DNA of 64,000 nucleotides from Maratus speciosus (lineage: Eukaryota > Arthropoda > Arachnida > Araneae > Salticidae). Shown here one piece after another: positions 22,498-32,798 of the stretch (the first letter of the stretch is position 1; each line of letters begins with the position of its first letter). The stretch covers positions 35,344,087 to 35,408,086 of the forward strand of contig OZ010787.1 of the NCBI GenBank assembly GCA_963932465.1, given 5' to 3'. The notes under the pieces were generated by a model that worked only from the letters and a program-made list of their open reading frames with translations, was not told where the DNA came from and searched no databases. A program made the translations under genes and the position numbers.

Positions 22498-22626
22498 TTA
22501 ACACTAAAGCTACCGCGAGGGGTCAAATGACCCTTTTTGAATTTTTTTTTTATTTCTTAAAATAAAATTTTACGAAACTTCTTTATATTTCACGACTTTT
22601 ATTAAAACATATGATCATATTATTTC

Positions 22627-23046
22627 TTAAGGGTGTATTCGAAAAAATATTTTTCCACCCTCAACAGCTCGAAATTTTCTGAGACATTTTCAGACTCATT
22701 TTTAAAAGTAAAAACATGAAACTTGCTGGGGTTATTTCTGAAGACATGTTTGACATGCCGTGTGATTTCATTTTCAGCTCAATTAATTAGAATTTGATTT
22801 TTAAACAATTATTTTCTCAGTATGACCATTTTTTTCATTCCCAGATCGCCCGCTTCGGAAAATTCGGTTCAAAACACCAACTTTGACAGCGTTTTTTACA
22901 GTATTTTCTGAATTTATCAAAAAATTAAGAAGCACCGCACATTATATAGTTTCTAAATAAGAGAATCTCCAAGTTTGATGCATTTGAGAGCAAAAATGAA
23001 TTTTAAAATGAATCAGAAAATAAGCAGTTTGGATCGGAATACACCC
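22627..23046 (-). mobile_element. TTAA-target MITE, family 1, copy d
   Basis: TTAA (22627-22630) then GGGTGTATTC; the right end reads GGAATACACCC but is followed by CAGA instead of TTAA, so the right target copy is lost. The core (AATTCGGTTCAAAACACC, AACTTTGACAG, GAGAGCAAAAATGAATTT) matches the copy at 59327 closely. Non-coding. Confidence 0.72.
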
Positions 23047-23067
23047 CAGAACTACTTTTTTGCCTAG

Positions 23068-23098
<31 letters not shown>

Positions 23099-23249
23099 TT
23101 TTAGGCTTAACTACCGCAAGGGGTCATGTGACCCCTGAATAAATTTATCTGAAATCATAAAGATATAAATGTTTTATTTTGTAAGAACATTAGTAAAATG
23201 CGTATCTTTGCTATTACGTCATTTATTCTACTGTATTACATCATATGTG

Positions 23250-23465
23250 TTAACCCTTTCCGGCGCGGAGTAATTCTGTTTATAAACTGATGAAATAATG
23301 GACTGGCACCAGAATTTATAAACGAATTTATTAGAAAATACGAACTTACTTTTTTACGTACATTATAAAAGGAAAATTTTAAATAAATATTCTTGGTTCC
23401 GATTGTCAATTTTGTAATTAAAATTGGATGTCCTTTTTTAAGGACACCGCTCTCGCAAGGATTAA
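23250..23465. mobile_element. TTAA MITE, family 2 relative
   Basis: TTAACCCTTTCCGGCGCGG begins at 23250; the right end reads CGCTCTCGCAAGGA then TTAA (23462-23465). The body is related to 21412-21623. The inverted termini are imperfect. Non-coding. Confidence 0.55.
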
Positions 23466-24145
23466 TGTGTGATGGTATAATTAGAAATTGATGTTACTCT
23501 GAGTGAGGTTCTAGTTTGAACATTTCAGGTTATATCGAGAATGAAATAATGTTTAAAGTATGTGGTGCACATAAAACAAATTTGCGCAATATTTGCTTAT
23601 TAAATTTTCGAATTTCTTGAAATAATTAATTTTTCTTAAAAGTTTGCGTAATTATAAATTTTTTACTTTAATAAATAAACAATTTGTAATAATTTTTTGA
23701 AAAAAACAACAACAACAACAAAAAAAAAAACGTTTTATTCATACACCAAAGTATATCAACTAGTATATTTTTCGGAAAACATCGTAAAATAGATAACTTA
23801 TTATATAGCGGTCATTTGGCCCCTTTCGGTAGGAATAGGTATAAAAAAAACGGTACGTTTAGTGTTAAACATTTGCAGTAAAGTGCCCAGTCATTCGACT
23901 TTTTAATTTTATAGAAAACTGTTTCATAATCGTAATTTAACTCTATTCTGACCATAATATGGTCACATACGCTTCAGAATAGCGTAAAGTAATTATATTT
24001 ATTTTAAAACTTTGGAATAACTGGACATTTTGTCGCAGATTTTTAACAGTGTACCTTAGGCTGCCAAACGGTAAGTGATTCGGTGAAGAAGTTGGAGAGC
24101 TATGTAGATTTAAAATTTTGAACTACTAATATTAAATTCATTTTT

Positions 24146-24260
24146 AACACTTTCCAACATAGTTGAAAAGTGTTTACGAATTTGGTTTGTCTGTCTGTCT
24201 TGTGTCAGTCCGTCGTCTAACTTACGTAAATGTACTCGGATTGCCATGAAAATTTTATGT
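24146..24260 (-). mobile_element. Solo terminal fragment: hairpin plus (GACA)n, minus orientation
   Basis: On the minus strand a (GACA)n-type tract (24200-24187) is followed by a hairpin (AACACTTTTCAAC, ATG-sized loop, GTTGGAAAGTGTT; 24174-24146) and then AAAAATG. This is the same order as in elements A and B, but no tandem array precedes it. It is probably an isolated end of the same class. Confidence 0.45.
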
Positions 24261-24379
24261 TATTGAAGTTTGCCATGCTATGTTCAGTATTAAAAATGAA
24301 AGTGTGTAGCAATTAGCGTGTAGAATCTTGAAAATTTATTATTTTAAAGATAGTGAATTTAAAAACTGGATAACTTAAA

Positions 24380-24706
24380 TTAACCCTTTGCACTCCGTTG
24401 TAGCTGCTGCGGCGACATTGTAAGGTAAGTTAAAAACTCCGTTGTCGCCTCTACGACGACATAGGTAAGCTGAAAATTCCGTTGTCGCCGCTGCGGCGAC
24501 TTAATCTTTCTTAGCAAAAAAATTTTTTGGCACCAGTAATAAAGGAAAATAATTTTTTCCTTATTTAATCGGAGCATTTTTGAAACTGTGTATTTGAAGG
24601 AAACTTCTTTTAAAAAAGTGGTGCCCGACTGAATAAAATATGTGCGTAAAGACGCGGTGTTGCTGGTAGTCCATACTCAAAATGCAAAAGGAGTGCAAAG
24701 GGTTAA
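24380..24706. mobile_element. TTAA element with TTAACCCTTTGCACTCC termini (327 bp)
   Basis: TTAACCCTTTGCACTCC starts at 24380 and GGAGTGCAAAGGGTTAA ends at 24706, a perfect inverted pair. The left side carries three imperfect copies of a roughly 43-bp unit with CTCCGTTGTCGCC and CTGCGGCGAC. CCCTTTGC-type ends fit piggyBac-like elements. Non-coding. Confidence 0.85.
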
Positions 24707-25589
24707 ATTTTTTTTTTCAGTCCCACAAATTTAGCCCTATGAACTAGTACGTACATTGAGTAAGATTATAAATAATTCAAGCCATAAGATATTCAATAAA
24801 GGCCAAAAATGCAATAATATGCACGTTACTTTTATTAATAATAAGCGAGCAGTACGCTATTGCCGCGGGGTGATCCCGAGATCAGTGGTGATCAGAAAGG
24901 AAAAACCCAGCCTATCATCTCAAAAGACATGAACAGTTGTCTGCTTCAATTACGAGATCTCAAGTCAAATTAGAAAACTCTCTGATCAATTATAACCCTA
25001 ACAGATAACTCATTTAATATTAATTTTGAATTTCAATCCAACCAAGCAATTTTTTAATTGGCGTAACTGAAACTAACGTACATATTAAAATGCAAAGATC
25101 GCACCTTGAGAAAGTTTATAAGCGAAGTAAAAATAGAGATAGCTATATGAATGCATTGCGCCTTTAACATAAACAAAGTACATGATTATGGTTCAAATAT
25201 TAATTACGTGTAATAATTACTTATGTGAGCATCAATAAACGTTTAGATTAGTGCAGGCGTGAAATCAGATGATCAAAGGTTTTTCTTTTATTTATTCATT
25301 TTTAACGGCCATAAAAATATATAACTGCACAGTTAAAGATTTTAGGATGAGATATTTGATTTGTTTTTTGGTTTATTTTATTAACAGGTGAAAGAACTGG
25401 TGAACGTTAAAATGGATGGTACTTATTAACCACAAAAGAGATGAAGAAAATAATATATTTTTAAAAAGCCGAAAATTTTTAATTAATTATATCTGTAAAA
25501 AGGAGAAATTTACTTTCAATTTGGGATAATTGATGATATAATTATATAGGATGATTAGGTAATGAAATCATCACATGCAGCATATATAG
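24707..25589. other. Unassigned AT-rich spacer
   Basis: No element was recognised. A short GC-richer patch at about 24850-24905 has no known motif. Confidence 0.35.
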
Positions 25590-26140
25590 TTCGTGTATAG
25601 CGACACTCAAGAGATTTTCGTTACATTACGGTCTATGGGGAAAATTCATTTCTAGTGTTGTACTTCAATGATGTTACACCCTTTCAAACATATCGAAATT
25701 GATTTGCACCACTGAGGTGCAATGCACGATGCTTACAATTGAATGCGGTGTGCAAATAGTATTTATCGTTCATCTACAGAGGCACACAAAAAATTCGGTT
25801 ACAGTACTATTTATGAGCAATAATTGCTGGAAATGCATTTGAATTGTGGTATGCGATTTTAAAGTTAACTAATTTTTTGCATTTAATGTAGTGTGTATGA
25901 ATTCTATAGATCATATACAGGGCTGCACAAAAGAACTCGAATATATTTCCTCTTATTGACGGAAATTGGTGAAGGGAAATTTTCAACTGTGTTTGTGTTT
26001 GCTAACTGAATTAAATTGTTGCATACTATGAAGAATATATGTAGATCTATTGATCATATGTAGTACTGCACAAAATAATTTGAATATTTTTCAGACTATA
26101 GATGGTAATTGCGGAAATTGTATATCAAATGTGCTATGGA
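25590..26140 (-). repeat. Array C, minus orientation
   Basis: The reverse complement carries GATCTATAGAATT, TGCATTTCCAGCAATT and CTGTAACCGAA, as in 17280-18066. About three to four degenerate units are present. Confidence 0.55.
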
Positions 26141-26736
26141 TTTTCCAAATTGTTTACTTCGACATCGCCTTTCACCTTATTAAACGGCGAAGATTCGTTA
26201 CAGTATTCTGAATGCGTTGGAAAGTTTTCAGATTCTATGCTTGACGCATGATTTTTCTTACTTGTTAATAGTTGAAAAACATACTAAAATGCGGTTAGTT
26301 TTAGGCATATGAAAAAAAGATTGTTGGAGGAATGATCTTAAATTTTGGTTACACATTTTTTAAGATTCTAAAAATCGATTTCTGTAATTTTTTCGGTTAC
26401 CACACATATTTTTTTTTAAATATTTTATTTCATAATATATAAATTATGAAATTAAAATTTGAAAACATTATTCACTATCTGAAATGTGAGGATTTACGTT
26501 TGTTAGATCACGCTGAATGCACAGCTCAACAGACACCAAAATATGGAGCTTAATCTCAGAACTGATGAAATAAAAAATCAATAAAAATGATATGGTTTTG
26601 ACATAATCGCAGTAAAACTTTTCATCCTTTTGAGTAAATATGAACGTTTTATATTGAAATGACGTCATTTCCACCAATGGAAACATTAGGACTACATAGA
26701 CTTCTTTTATTTCAAATTTTTACTGTAATTTCTATA
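26141..26736. other. Unassigned AT-rich spacer
   Basis: A 72-residue minus frame (26686-26468) has no recognised domain. Nothing else is seen. Confidence 0.35.
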
Positions 26737-26851
26737 TTAACCCCTTGAGGGGCCTACGATTAATGAAGTTCTGCACCAGAAACATTTTATTAAATTCTAC
26801 TTTTCTAACTTTGGTGGAAAAAAGGCCGTAAAATTGCTTTCTCTTATTTTG

Positions 26852-26884
<33 letters not shown>

Positions 26885-26889
<5 letters not shown>

Positions 26890-27561
26890 GGATAAAAACC
26901 CTTTAAAATTCCAAAAATTTAAATTAAAATCCGAAGTTTCTTTCTTCTAACTTTAAATCTCCTTCTAAAACCAGTTTTACCCCTTGTAACTTTGTTTCCC
27001 AGCAATGCATCTTATTACTTTCAAATATCATTTTCGGACGATCTTTAAGAGTAAACTTGCTGACGTTCGGAATATTCTCATTCAGTTGTGGTTAGCTCAT
27101 CCCCGGGCTAGCCAAGCCTAACTCTGGCATCTGATCCCGGACAATCAATCAAAAGCTAATCAGCCAATTAAAGAAATGTTCCTCCCAAATTTACAACTAT
27201 GCCATCTGCTGGAAAATATGTTAAACCCCAAGATATTAGCTAAAACCCGCGCCAAAAAGGAGGAAGCTTGCCATTTTGAGATGCCGGCAAAACGTATGAC
27301 AATGTAGCTCCTGAAAATCATCGTACGCGGCTCGAGGGGCCACAGGCCGAACTCGCGATTCACACTGTAAGATGAGCGGCTAAATAAAAGAGTTCGGTCC
27401 ACCAAGCGGTTCCCGAGTCCCAGTTATTTAATCCACTAGTTCTGTCAATTCCTAGATGTCTTTACATATTAAAGACGGCTGTACGGACACATGCCGGAAA
27501 GTAAACGGCTGCGACTACGCTATACAAGTCCGGGGAACGCTCCCGATATTTATTCGTTACA
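26885..27561 (+). repeat. 5' LTR
   Basis: Starts TGAAAGGATAAAAACCC and ends TATTTATTCGTTACA. It is identical by eye to 29652-30328. The 81-residue minus frame inside it recurs in the other LTR simply because the LTRs are identical. Confidence 0.93.
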
Positions 27562-27568
27562 TTTTAAA

Positions 27569-27594
27569 GTCGGCAGGATTCGAACCTGCGCGGG
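27569..27594 (+). promoter_or_regulatory. Primer binding region complementary to tRNA-Ser T-arm
   Basis: GTCGGCAGGATTCGAACCTG and the following CGCGGG form the reverse complement of the T arm and variable-arm edge of eukaryotic tRNA-Ser. It starts seven bases after the LTR, and the bases matching the CCA end are not conserved. The tRNA similarity extends to about 27640 (GCCACGA, GACTAC), far beyond a usual 18-base site. A degraded second copy follows at about 27669-27745. Confidence 0.6.
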
Positions 27595-29603
27595 AATATC
27601 CCTCTGCTCTGCCACGAGAAATATGACTACAGTGATAAAAGAAAAAAAAAAAAAAAAAAAAAAATCTGGACTTATGCGATTCGGACAATTCCCTACGAAG
27701 ATCCCTCTGCTCGGCGCGAAAAGTATGTTACTACGGTGAGAAAAGAAAAAGAAAATGACTTTAGCTTGCCTGCATTCTGAAATATTAGAAAGAATGGAAA
27801 AAGTAATAACCTCAGTGCCGAGAAAGACTATGCACCCTAAATTTCAACCGAATCACCGAACGATCGTGAAAAGAAAGAAAAAGATCATTTATTCACTCCG
27901 AAATTTATTTCATCTTCAATGATGCCTGATAAAGGAAGATATAATTTCAGACTGCAATTTTAAACATCTATTTAACTTCTCTATCTACTCTCCGGTAAAA
28001 CTTCTGTTTAATTACAGCTGTGATTTCGCGTTTCCTAAAGATGATTCAAACACAGAGTTCTTCATTTGGATTTTCGCTAATCAACCGAGTGAAAAAGTGG
28101 GTCAGACTTTTCAAGGTTAAAGGTCGCAATCGCGAGTAACTCTTTTTCTCCTGTATCAAAGCAAATGAGTCACTCATCGGTAGAAACTGATTTATTTTTA
28201 TTTTCAGCAGAGGAATAATTGAGAAGCGAGGACTAGAACAGTTTTATTTTGTTCTTTATCAGAATTTATTAGACAATGAAAAAAAAAAAAATAGTGATAA
28301 TAATTAGATAGCGTTACAAGTAGTTTTTCTTTCTTTTGTAAATTTCTTTGGATAATCTAATTCACAGGTATGTTCCGTTTTATTTAATTTCATTTCAGTT
28401 TGAGGTTTTTCAGTTTAAAAGTAGCTATAATTGGAAAAAAAAAAAAAATACGCGGATTTTATTGGGAAGGCTAAGTATATTCCTTTTAATTTTTTTGTGA
28501 AATAACTTAACTCTGCAGATTTCTCATGTTCATTATTTATTTTATGTAATATTTTAGTTACAAGAAATCAGTTTTGTTATATTAAACAATGTTCTTACTT
28601 ATTTTTAACTTTAAATATCGACTACGAATTTGTTATTTCCGAAAATACTAAAGAAACAAGGGGAAAGTTCTCACTGAGAATGGGAATTATTTTAGAATGA
28701 AAAAGACAACAAAAAAGTACTGTTATTAATGTGTAAATTTTAAAATTTTGACAACGTTCATGAAGTCAAAGTAGTTAATTTAAAATATGGGTACTTTAAA
28801 GGAAGGTTAAAGATTTTAAACAAATTCCAATTTATTATTTTAAAATTTTTATTCGCTTTATTTTTTATTTCTTGCGGGATTTAAGGTTTATTATTAAAAT
28901 TATAGAAAATTTGGGATTGACATTCTGCATGCGCGTTAAATTCGTAGCAAACGAAAATAACAGTAATTTTGTTTTCTTATTCATCCGGTGACGCATACGT
29001 GCGATCACCAAAAAGTAAATTGATTTGATTTTAATGTTTTTGCATACTGTGAATAAGTTAGTTGACTTAGTTACATATTTTTAAACAAAAAATTATCAAA
29101 TAATCCTGTGCAAATGAGTATTTGCGTAAGTTTAGTAACCTATTCCATTAATTTTTTTTAAATACAGATGAGCACACTGAAATTTCTAAATGTTTGTAAA
29201 TAGTTATTTATGCCAGGTTGTGTGTTATATTAATCCATATTTGAATCATTTTTGTGTAGACAGTTTTTATTTTTCTTTATATTCTATGGTATTCTTATAT
29301 TTTATGTCATTAATTTTTTCAAGTATTATGTAAAGTTCGGTCAGGTTGTCCCGAGAGCCAAATCCCAAACTTAGATATTATTGCACAAAAACTTAAAATG
29401 TTAATTTTTTTCCTTAAAGTTTATACTTCAAAATTTAAATTTTAAATATGTTTTCCAGCAGCAAAATTCAACCCTCACGTCTTAGCAAACTTAACTTTAA
29501 CGTTACATTTAATTTAAATTTACCTTTAGATTTAATTTTAACCGTAATCTGTAATGTCGCACTTATCTGTTTTTGTATTCACCATTTTCCGGGGTGAGTC
29601 CCC

Positions 29604-29649
29604 CCAGATTTGCAGGCGAATCTGGTGGACCTCTACTTGGAGGGGGGGA
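29604..29649 (+). promoter_or_regulatory. Hairpin and polypurine tract before the 3' LTR
   Basis: A hairpin (CCAGATT, eight-base loop, AATCTGG; 29604-29625) precedes GGAGGGGGGGA (29639-29649), a purine tract two bases before the 3' LTR, where plus-strand priming is expected. Confidence 0.8.
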
Positions 29650-29651
29650 TA

Positions 29652-30324
29652 TGAAAGGATAAAAACCCTTTAAAATTCCAAAAATTTAAATTAAAATCCG
29701 AAGTTTCTTTCTTCTAACTTTAAATCTCCTTCTAAAACCAGTTTTACCCCTTGTAACTTTGTTTCCCAGCAATGCATCTTATTACTTTCAAATATCATTT
29801 TCGGACGATCTTTAAGAGTAAACTTGCTGACGTTCGGAATATTCTCATTCAGTTGTGGTTAGCTCATCCCCGGGCTAGCCAAGCCTAACTCTGGCATCTG
29901 ATCCCGGACAATCAATCAAAAGCTAATCAGCCAATTAAAGAAATGTTCCTCCCAAATTTACAACTATGCCATCTGCTGGAAAATATGTTAAACCCCAAGA
30001 TATTAGCTAAAACCCGCGCCAAAAAGGAGGAAGCTTGCCATTTTGAGATGCCGGCAAAACGTATGACAATGTAGCTCCTGAAAATCATCGTACGCGGCTC
30101 GAGGGGCCACAGGCCGAACTCGCGATTCACACTGTAAGATGAGCGGCTAAATAAAAGAGTTCGGTCCACCAAGCGGTTCCCGAGTCCCAGTTATTTAATC
30201 CACTAGTTCTGTCAATTCCTAGATGTCTTTACATATTAAAGACGGCTGTACGGACACATGCCGGAAAGTAAACGGCTGCGACTACGCTATACAAGTCCGG
30301 GGAACGCTCCCGATATTTATTCGT

Positions 30325-30328
<4 letters not shown>
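29652..30328 (+). repeat. 3' LTR
   Basis: Identical by eye and in length to the 5' LTR. It ends ACA directly against (AT)n. Confidence 0.93.
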
Positions 30329-30402
<74 letters not shown>

Positions 30403-30835
30403 GATTCCTGTGTGAATTTGACATTACAGAAACGCAATTACTTGCCCCTCAAGCGGTTAAAAGAGAACAATATATTAATTCGTCATATTCGGGCAGAAAA
30501 GAATATTGCTACTGATACTTCAATCATACTCATTTACTCAGTTATAGATAACGAGATATTACAACAGAAATAACATAAAGTAAAACCCAGTCAAAAAAGA
30601 ACCAGTATGTAATTACTGCCTTGAATGGAAATTTTTCATGGTTCGACGAAAAGAACATACTTTTTTTTATAATAGAATGACTAGAGTTGACCCTTTAGGA
30701 CAGAACCTGAAACCCGAATTTTTCTCCGGTCCATTGCGATTCCGTCTTTACTGTATGCAATTTATGAATTTGTCTTTCAGTCTACAAATACTGATTTCTT
30801 TGACGTTGTGTTTTTCTTATATTGTTATTTTATAG

Positions 30836-31117
30836 TTATCTCTTAGTATTTAATATTTTCTTAAACTTTGGCAATCGTGAGAACTTACGTTTAAGAATCA
30901 AAGGTTATTTAATATAATTATTATTATATTTAATATTATTATATTTAATATATTTATATTTTATTATTTTAATATTATTATATTTAATATTATTATTTAA
31001 TTTAATATAATTATTAATAATTTTTATATCAATGTTATTTAATGGTTATCTCTTAGTATTTAATATTTTCTTAAACTTTGGCAGTCGTGAGAACTTACGT
31101 TTAAGAATCAAAGGTTT
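30836..31117. repeat. Local duplication of a 75-bp segment around a TTTAATATTA-rich core
   Basis: The segment GTTATCTCTTAGTATTTAAT and its continuation through ACTTACGTTTAAGAATCAAA occur at about 30836-30905 and again at 31042-31112, with one substitution seen (CAATCG/CAGTCG). The intervening DNA is a simple A/T-rich run. Confidence 0.8.
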
Positions 31118-31827
31118 TTCACATTTATTCTAAACATTCAGTATGGTATCATCATAACATGTTTGATTCTTATCACATAATTCAAAGTTCTTCTTGGTCA
31201 TATCCACTTACATTAACTTTATCATTTTATCCGATATACAAAATAAATTGACTTCTTTGTATCTTAAATATATTTTTGAATAAAAGTATCAAAAAGTTCA
31301 TAGTCCTTTTGAATATTTGATGCGTTATCTAAACTGTTAAAATTCACGCTTTCGTTGAAAGATAAGAGATATACATTACATAAAAATGTGTAAATATCGA
31401 TTTGTTGATTGATATTAAAGGCATTTAACCATAAAGTTAGATGATGTCTTCTCGTTCTAATGCGTATTCTCGGGAGTTCAAAGACATTCATTATAGCTGC
31501 TCTAAGGAAATAAATTTAATCAAATATCTACTTAAATCTTAAAATAAACTTCTTTTCTCTTTTTATAGAAGGTAACGCAATATTAAGCGATCAGAAACCT
31601 TTGAAATGTCAAAAGTTACAGAAAGTTTTACAGCTTGCTATTTTAAATCTATTAGACACAGAAACACAAAATTTTAAGGAATATTTTACATAAGCATACT
31701 CATTTTAAAAAAATTACTTGAATATATTTAATTTTTATTGCATTTAATTCATAATTATAAGCGCATTTAATACACTATAATGCGCAGGATCTCTCACATA
31801 ACTCAATCTGTATTGACTATTTTTTAA
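31118..31827. other. Unassigned AT-rich spacer
   Basis: A 75-residue minus frame (31491-31264; FELPRIRIRTRRHHLTLW) looks slightly protein-like but is not recognised. No element ends are seen. Confidence 0.3.
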
Positions 31828-32292
31828 TAGGGGAGGTAGGGGAGGTTTGATACATAGGGAGGGTTGATACATTGACAATTTTTCTCAACAAATGGCATTA
31901 ACAGCCATTCTAACACATGTGAAGGCTTCTTTTATTTGCTGAAGCCATCATTAGCTGGACTAATCAGTGAAAAACTGACAACTTTTCTTTTCTTTTAATT
32001 TTGAAGGTTTTTGGAATGCCAATGTAAATTTTTTTCACTGACTGATTTTCTTTCATAACTCTTTTTATTGTGAAGGTAATATCTTGAATTTTTTTTATTT
32101 ATAAAGCACATTGTTAGGATCAGTTTTACTAGAAAGTAGATTACCATTTTGCAACTGCATTTGTACAAAGTGATTAAAAATTTAATAAGGCATAATAAGG
32201 AGAAATGATACATTAGTACTGGGGAGAAATGATACTTATATATTTGAAATTTAATAGTTTTTTAAGTTTGCAAACTAATATAGGACTGTAAT

Positions 32293-32540
32293 ATTCATTC
32301 TTGTTTTACAGCAAGAGCTACTGAAATTGGTGAGGAAGAACAAAGAGACTATCCATTTTCTCTATTTTTATTTTTTTTTAAAGATGTTACATTATGTAGG
32401 TTACATAGAAAAGCAGTGCGATGACAGATGGTTAGTTCGCTTTGCTAGTCATGTAGAAGGGAAAAAGTTTAAATCACCTGAAAGGGAAAATGTTTCTATA
32501 ATTTACGAAGGGCAAATTGGAAAAAACGTTAAATCTACCT
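32293..32540 (+). pseudogene. C-terminal transposase-type domain fragment
   Basis: The frame ending at 32540 contains MLHYVGYIEKQCDDRWLVRF and then a GKKFKSPERENVSII block. This resembles the small beta-rich C-terminal domain (YVG...V.F......F..P...D.S) found at the end of several arthropod transposases. TTGTTTTACAG at about 32301-32311 would make a good splice acceptor. No catalytic domain survives within the element. Family assignment is uncertain. Confidence 0.42.
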
Positions 32541-32580
32541 GATTTTACTTATTAAAATGATAAAGTTATTAGATTTTCTT

Positions 32581-32798
32581 TTAACCATTTCAGGGCTGGT
32601 GGTATGTTTATAAAAACACTTAATTTTAATTCCCAAATGCCACATTGGCACCAGCATTTTGGTAAAATATTTTCCATTTAGTATGAAAGTGAAATATATC
32701 CCTTTTCTTATTTCTAATTAAATTTGTTGGTAAATTCCGGTGCCATTCATTTATTCAACACTTTAGCATTGAAAATGCTTTGCCCTTGAAAGGGTTAA
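32581..32798. mobile_element. TTAA MITE, family 2
   Basis: TTAACCATTTCAGGGCTGG at 32581; right end TTTGCCCTTGAAAGGGTTAA ending at 32798. The body has GGCACCAG and GGTGCCATT motifs as in relatives. It is nested within the TA-target element. Non-coding. Confidence 0.75.

Larger units (their letters stand above)
22498..23868. mobile_element. TTAACACTAAA-bounded composite of TTAA elements
   Basis: TTAACACTAAAGCTACCG at 22498 and the complementary GTTTAGTGTTAA ending at 23868 bound a 1.37-kb interval. A palindrome AGGGGTCA-AA-TGACCCCT lies at 22518-22535, and a second terminus-like block (TTAACTACCGCAAGG and AGGGGTCA-TG-TGACCCCT) lies at 23107-23136. Two other TTAA elements are nested inside (22627-23046 and 23250-23465). 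It could be one element with insertions or two abutting relatives. No transposase is left. Confidence 0.6.
26885..30328 (+). mobile_element. Non-autonomous LTR retrotransposon (3444 bp) with identical-looking LTRs
   Basis: Two direct repeats of 677 bp (26885-27561 and 29652-30328) start TG and end CA, sit 2767 bp apart with no indel, and match throughout as far as I can read. Behind the 5' LTR is a tRNA-Ser-like priming region (27569-27594), and before the 3' LTR is a purine tract (29639-29649). The 2.09-kb interior is AT-rich and has no frame longer than 82 residues, and none resembling gag, protease, reverse transcriptase or integrase. It therefore needed enzymes in trans, like LARD or TRIM elements. 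It is inserted in an (AT)n tract of a MITE, so the target duplication cannot be delimited. LTR identity implies recent insertion. The superfamily (BEL/Pao, Gypsy or Copia) cannot be told. Confidence 0.93.
26737..30460. mobile_element. TTAA MITE, family 2, split by an LTR retrotransposon
   Basis: The left half (26737-26884) opens with TTAACCCCTTGAGGGGC and continues as in the intact relative at 40830 (ATTAATGAAGTT, CTTTGGTGGAAAAAA, CCGTAAAATTGCTTT). The right half (30329-30460) ends CTTGCCCCTCAAGCGG then TTAA. An (AT)n tract borders each side of the intervening retrotransposon, so the MITE had acquired or contained an (AT)n tract that served as the target. Confidence 0.85.

Noticed and set aside
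27569..27640. tRNA-Ser gene
   Set aside because: Only the T arm and scattered acceptor and D-arm matches remain, the anticodon region is missing, and the position directly behind an LTR fits a priming site.
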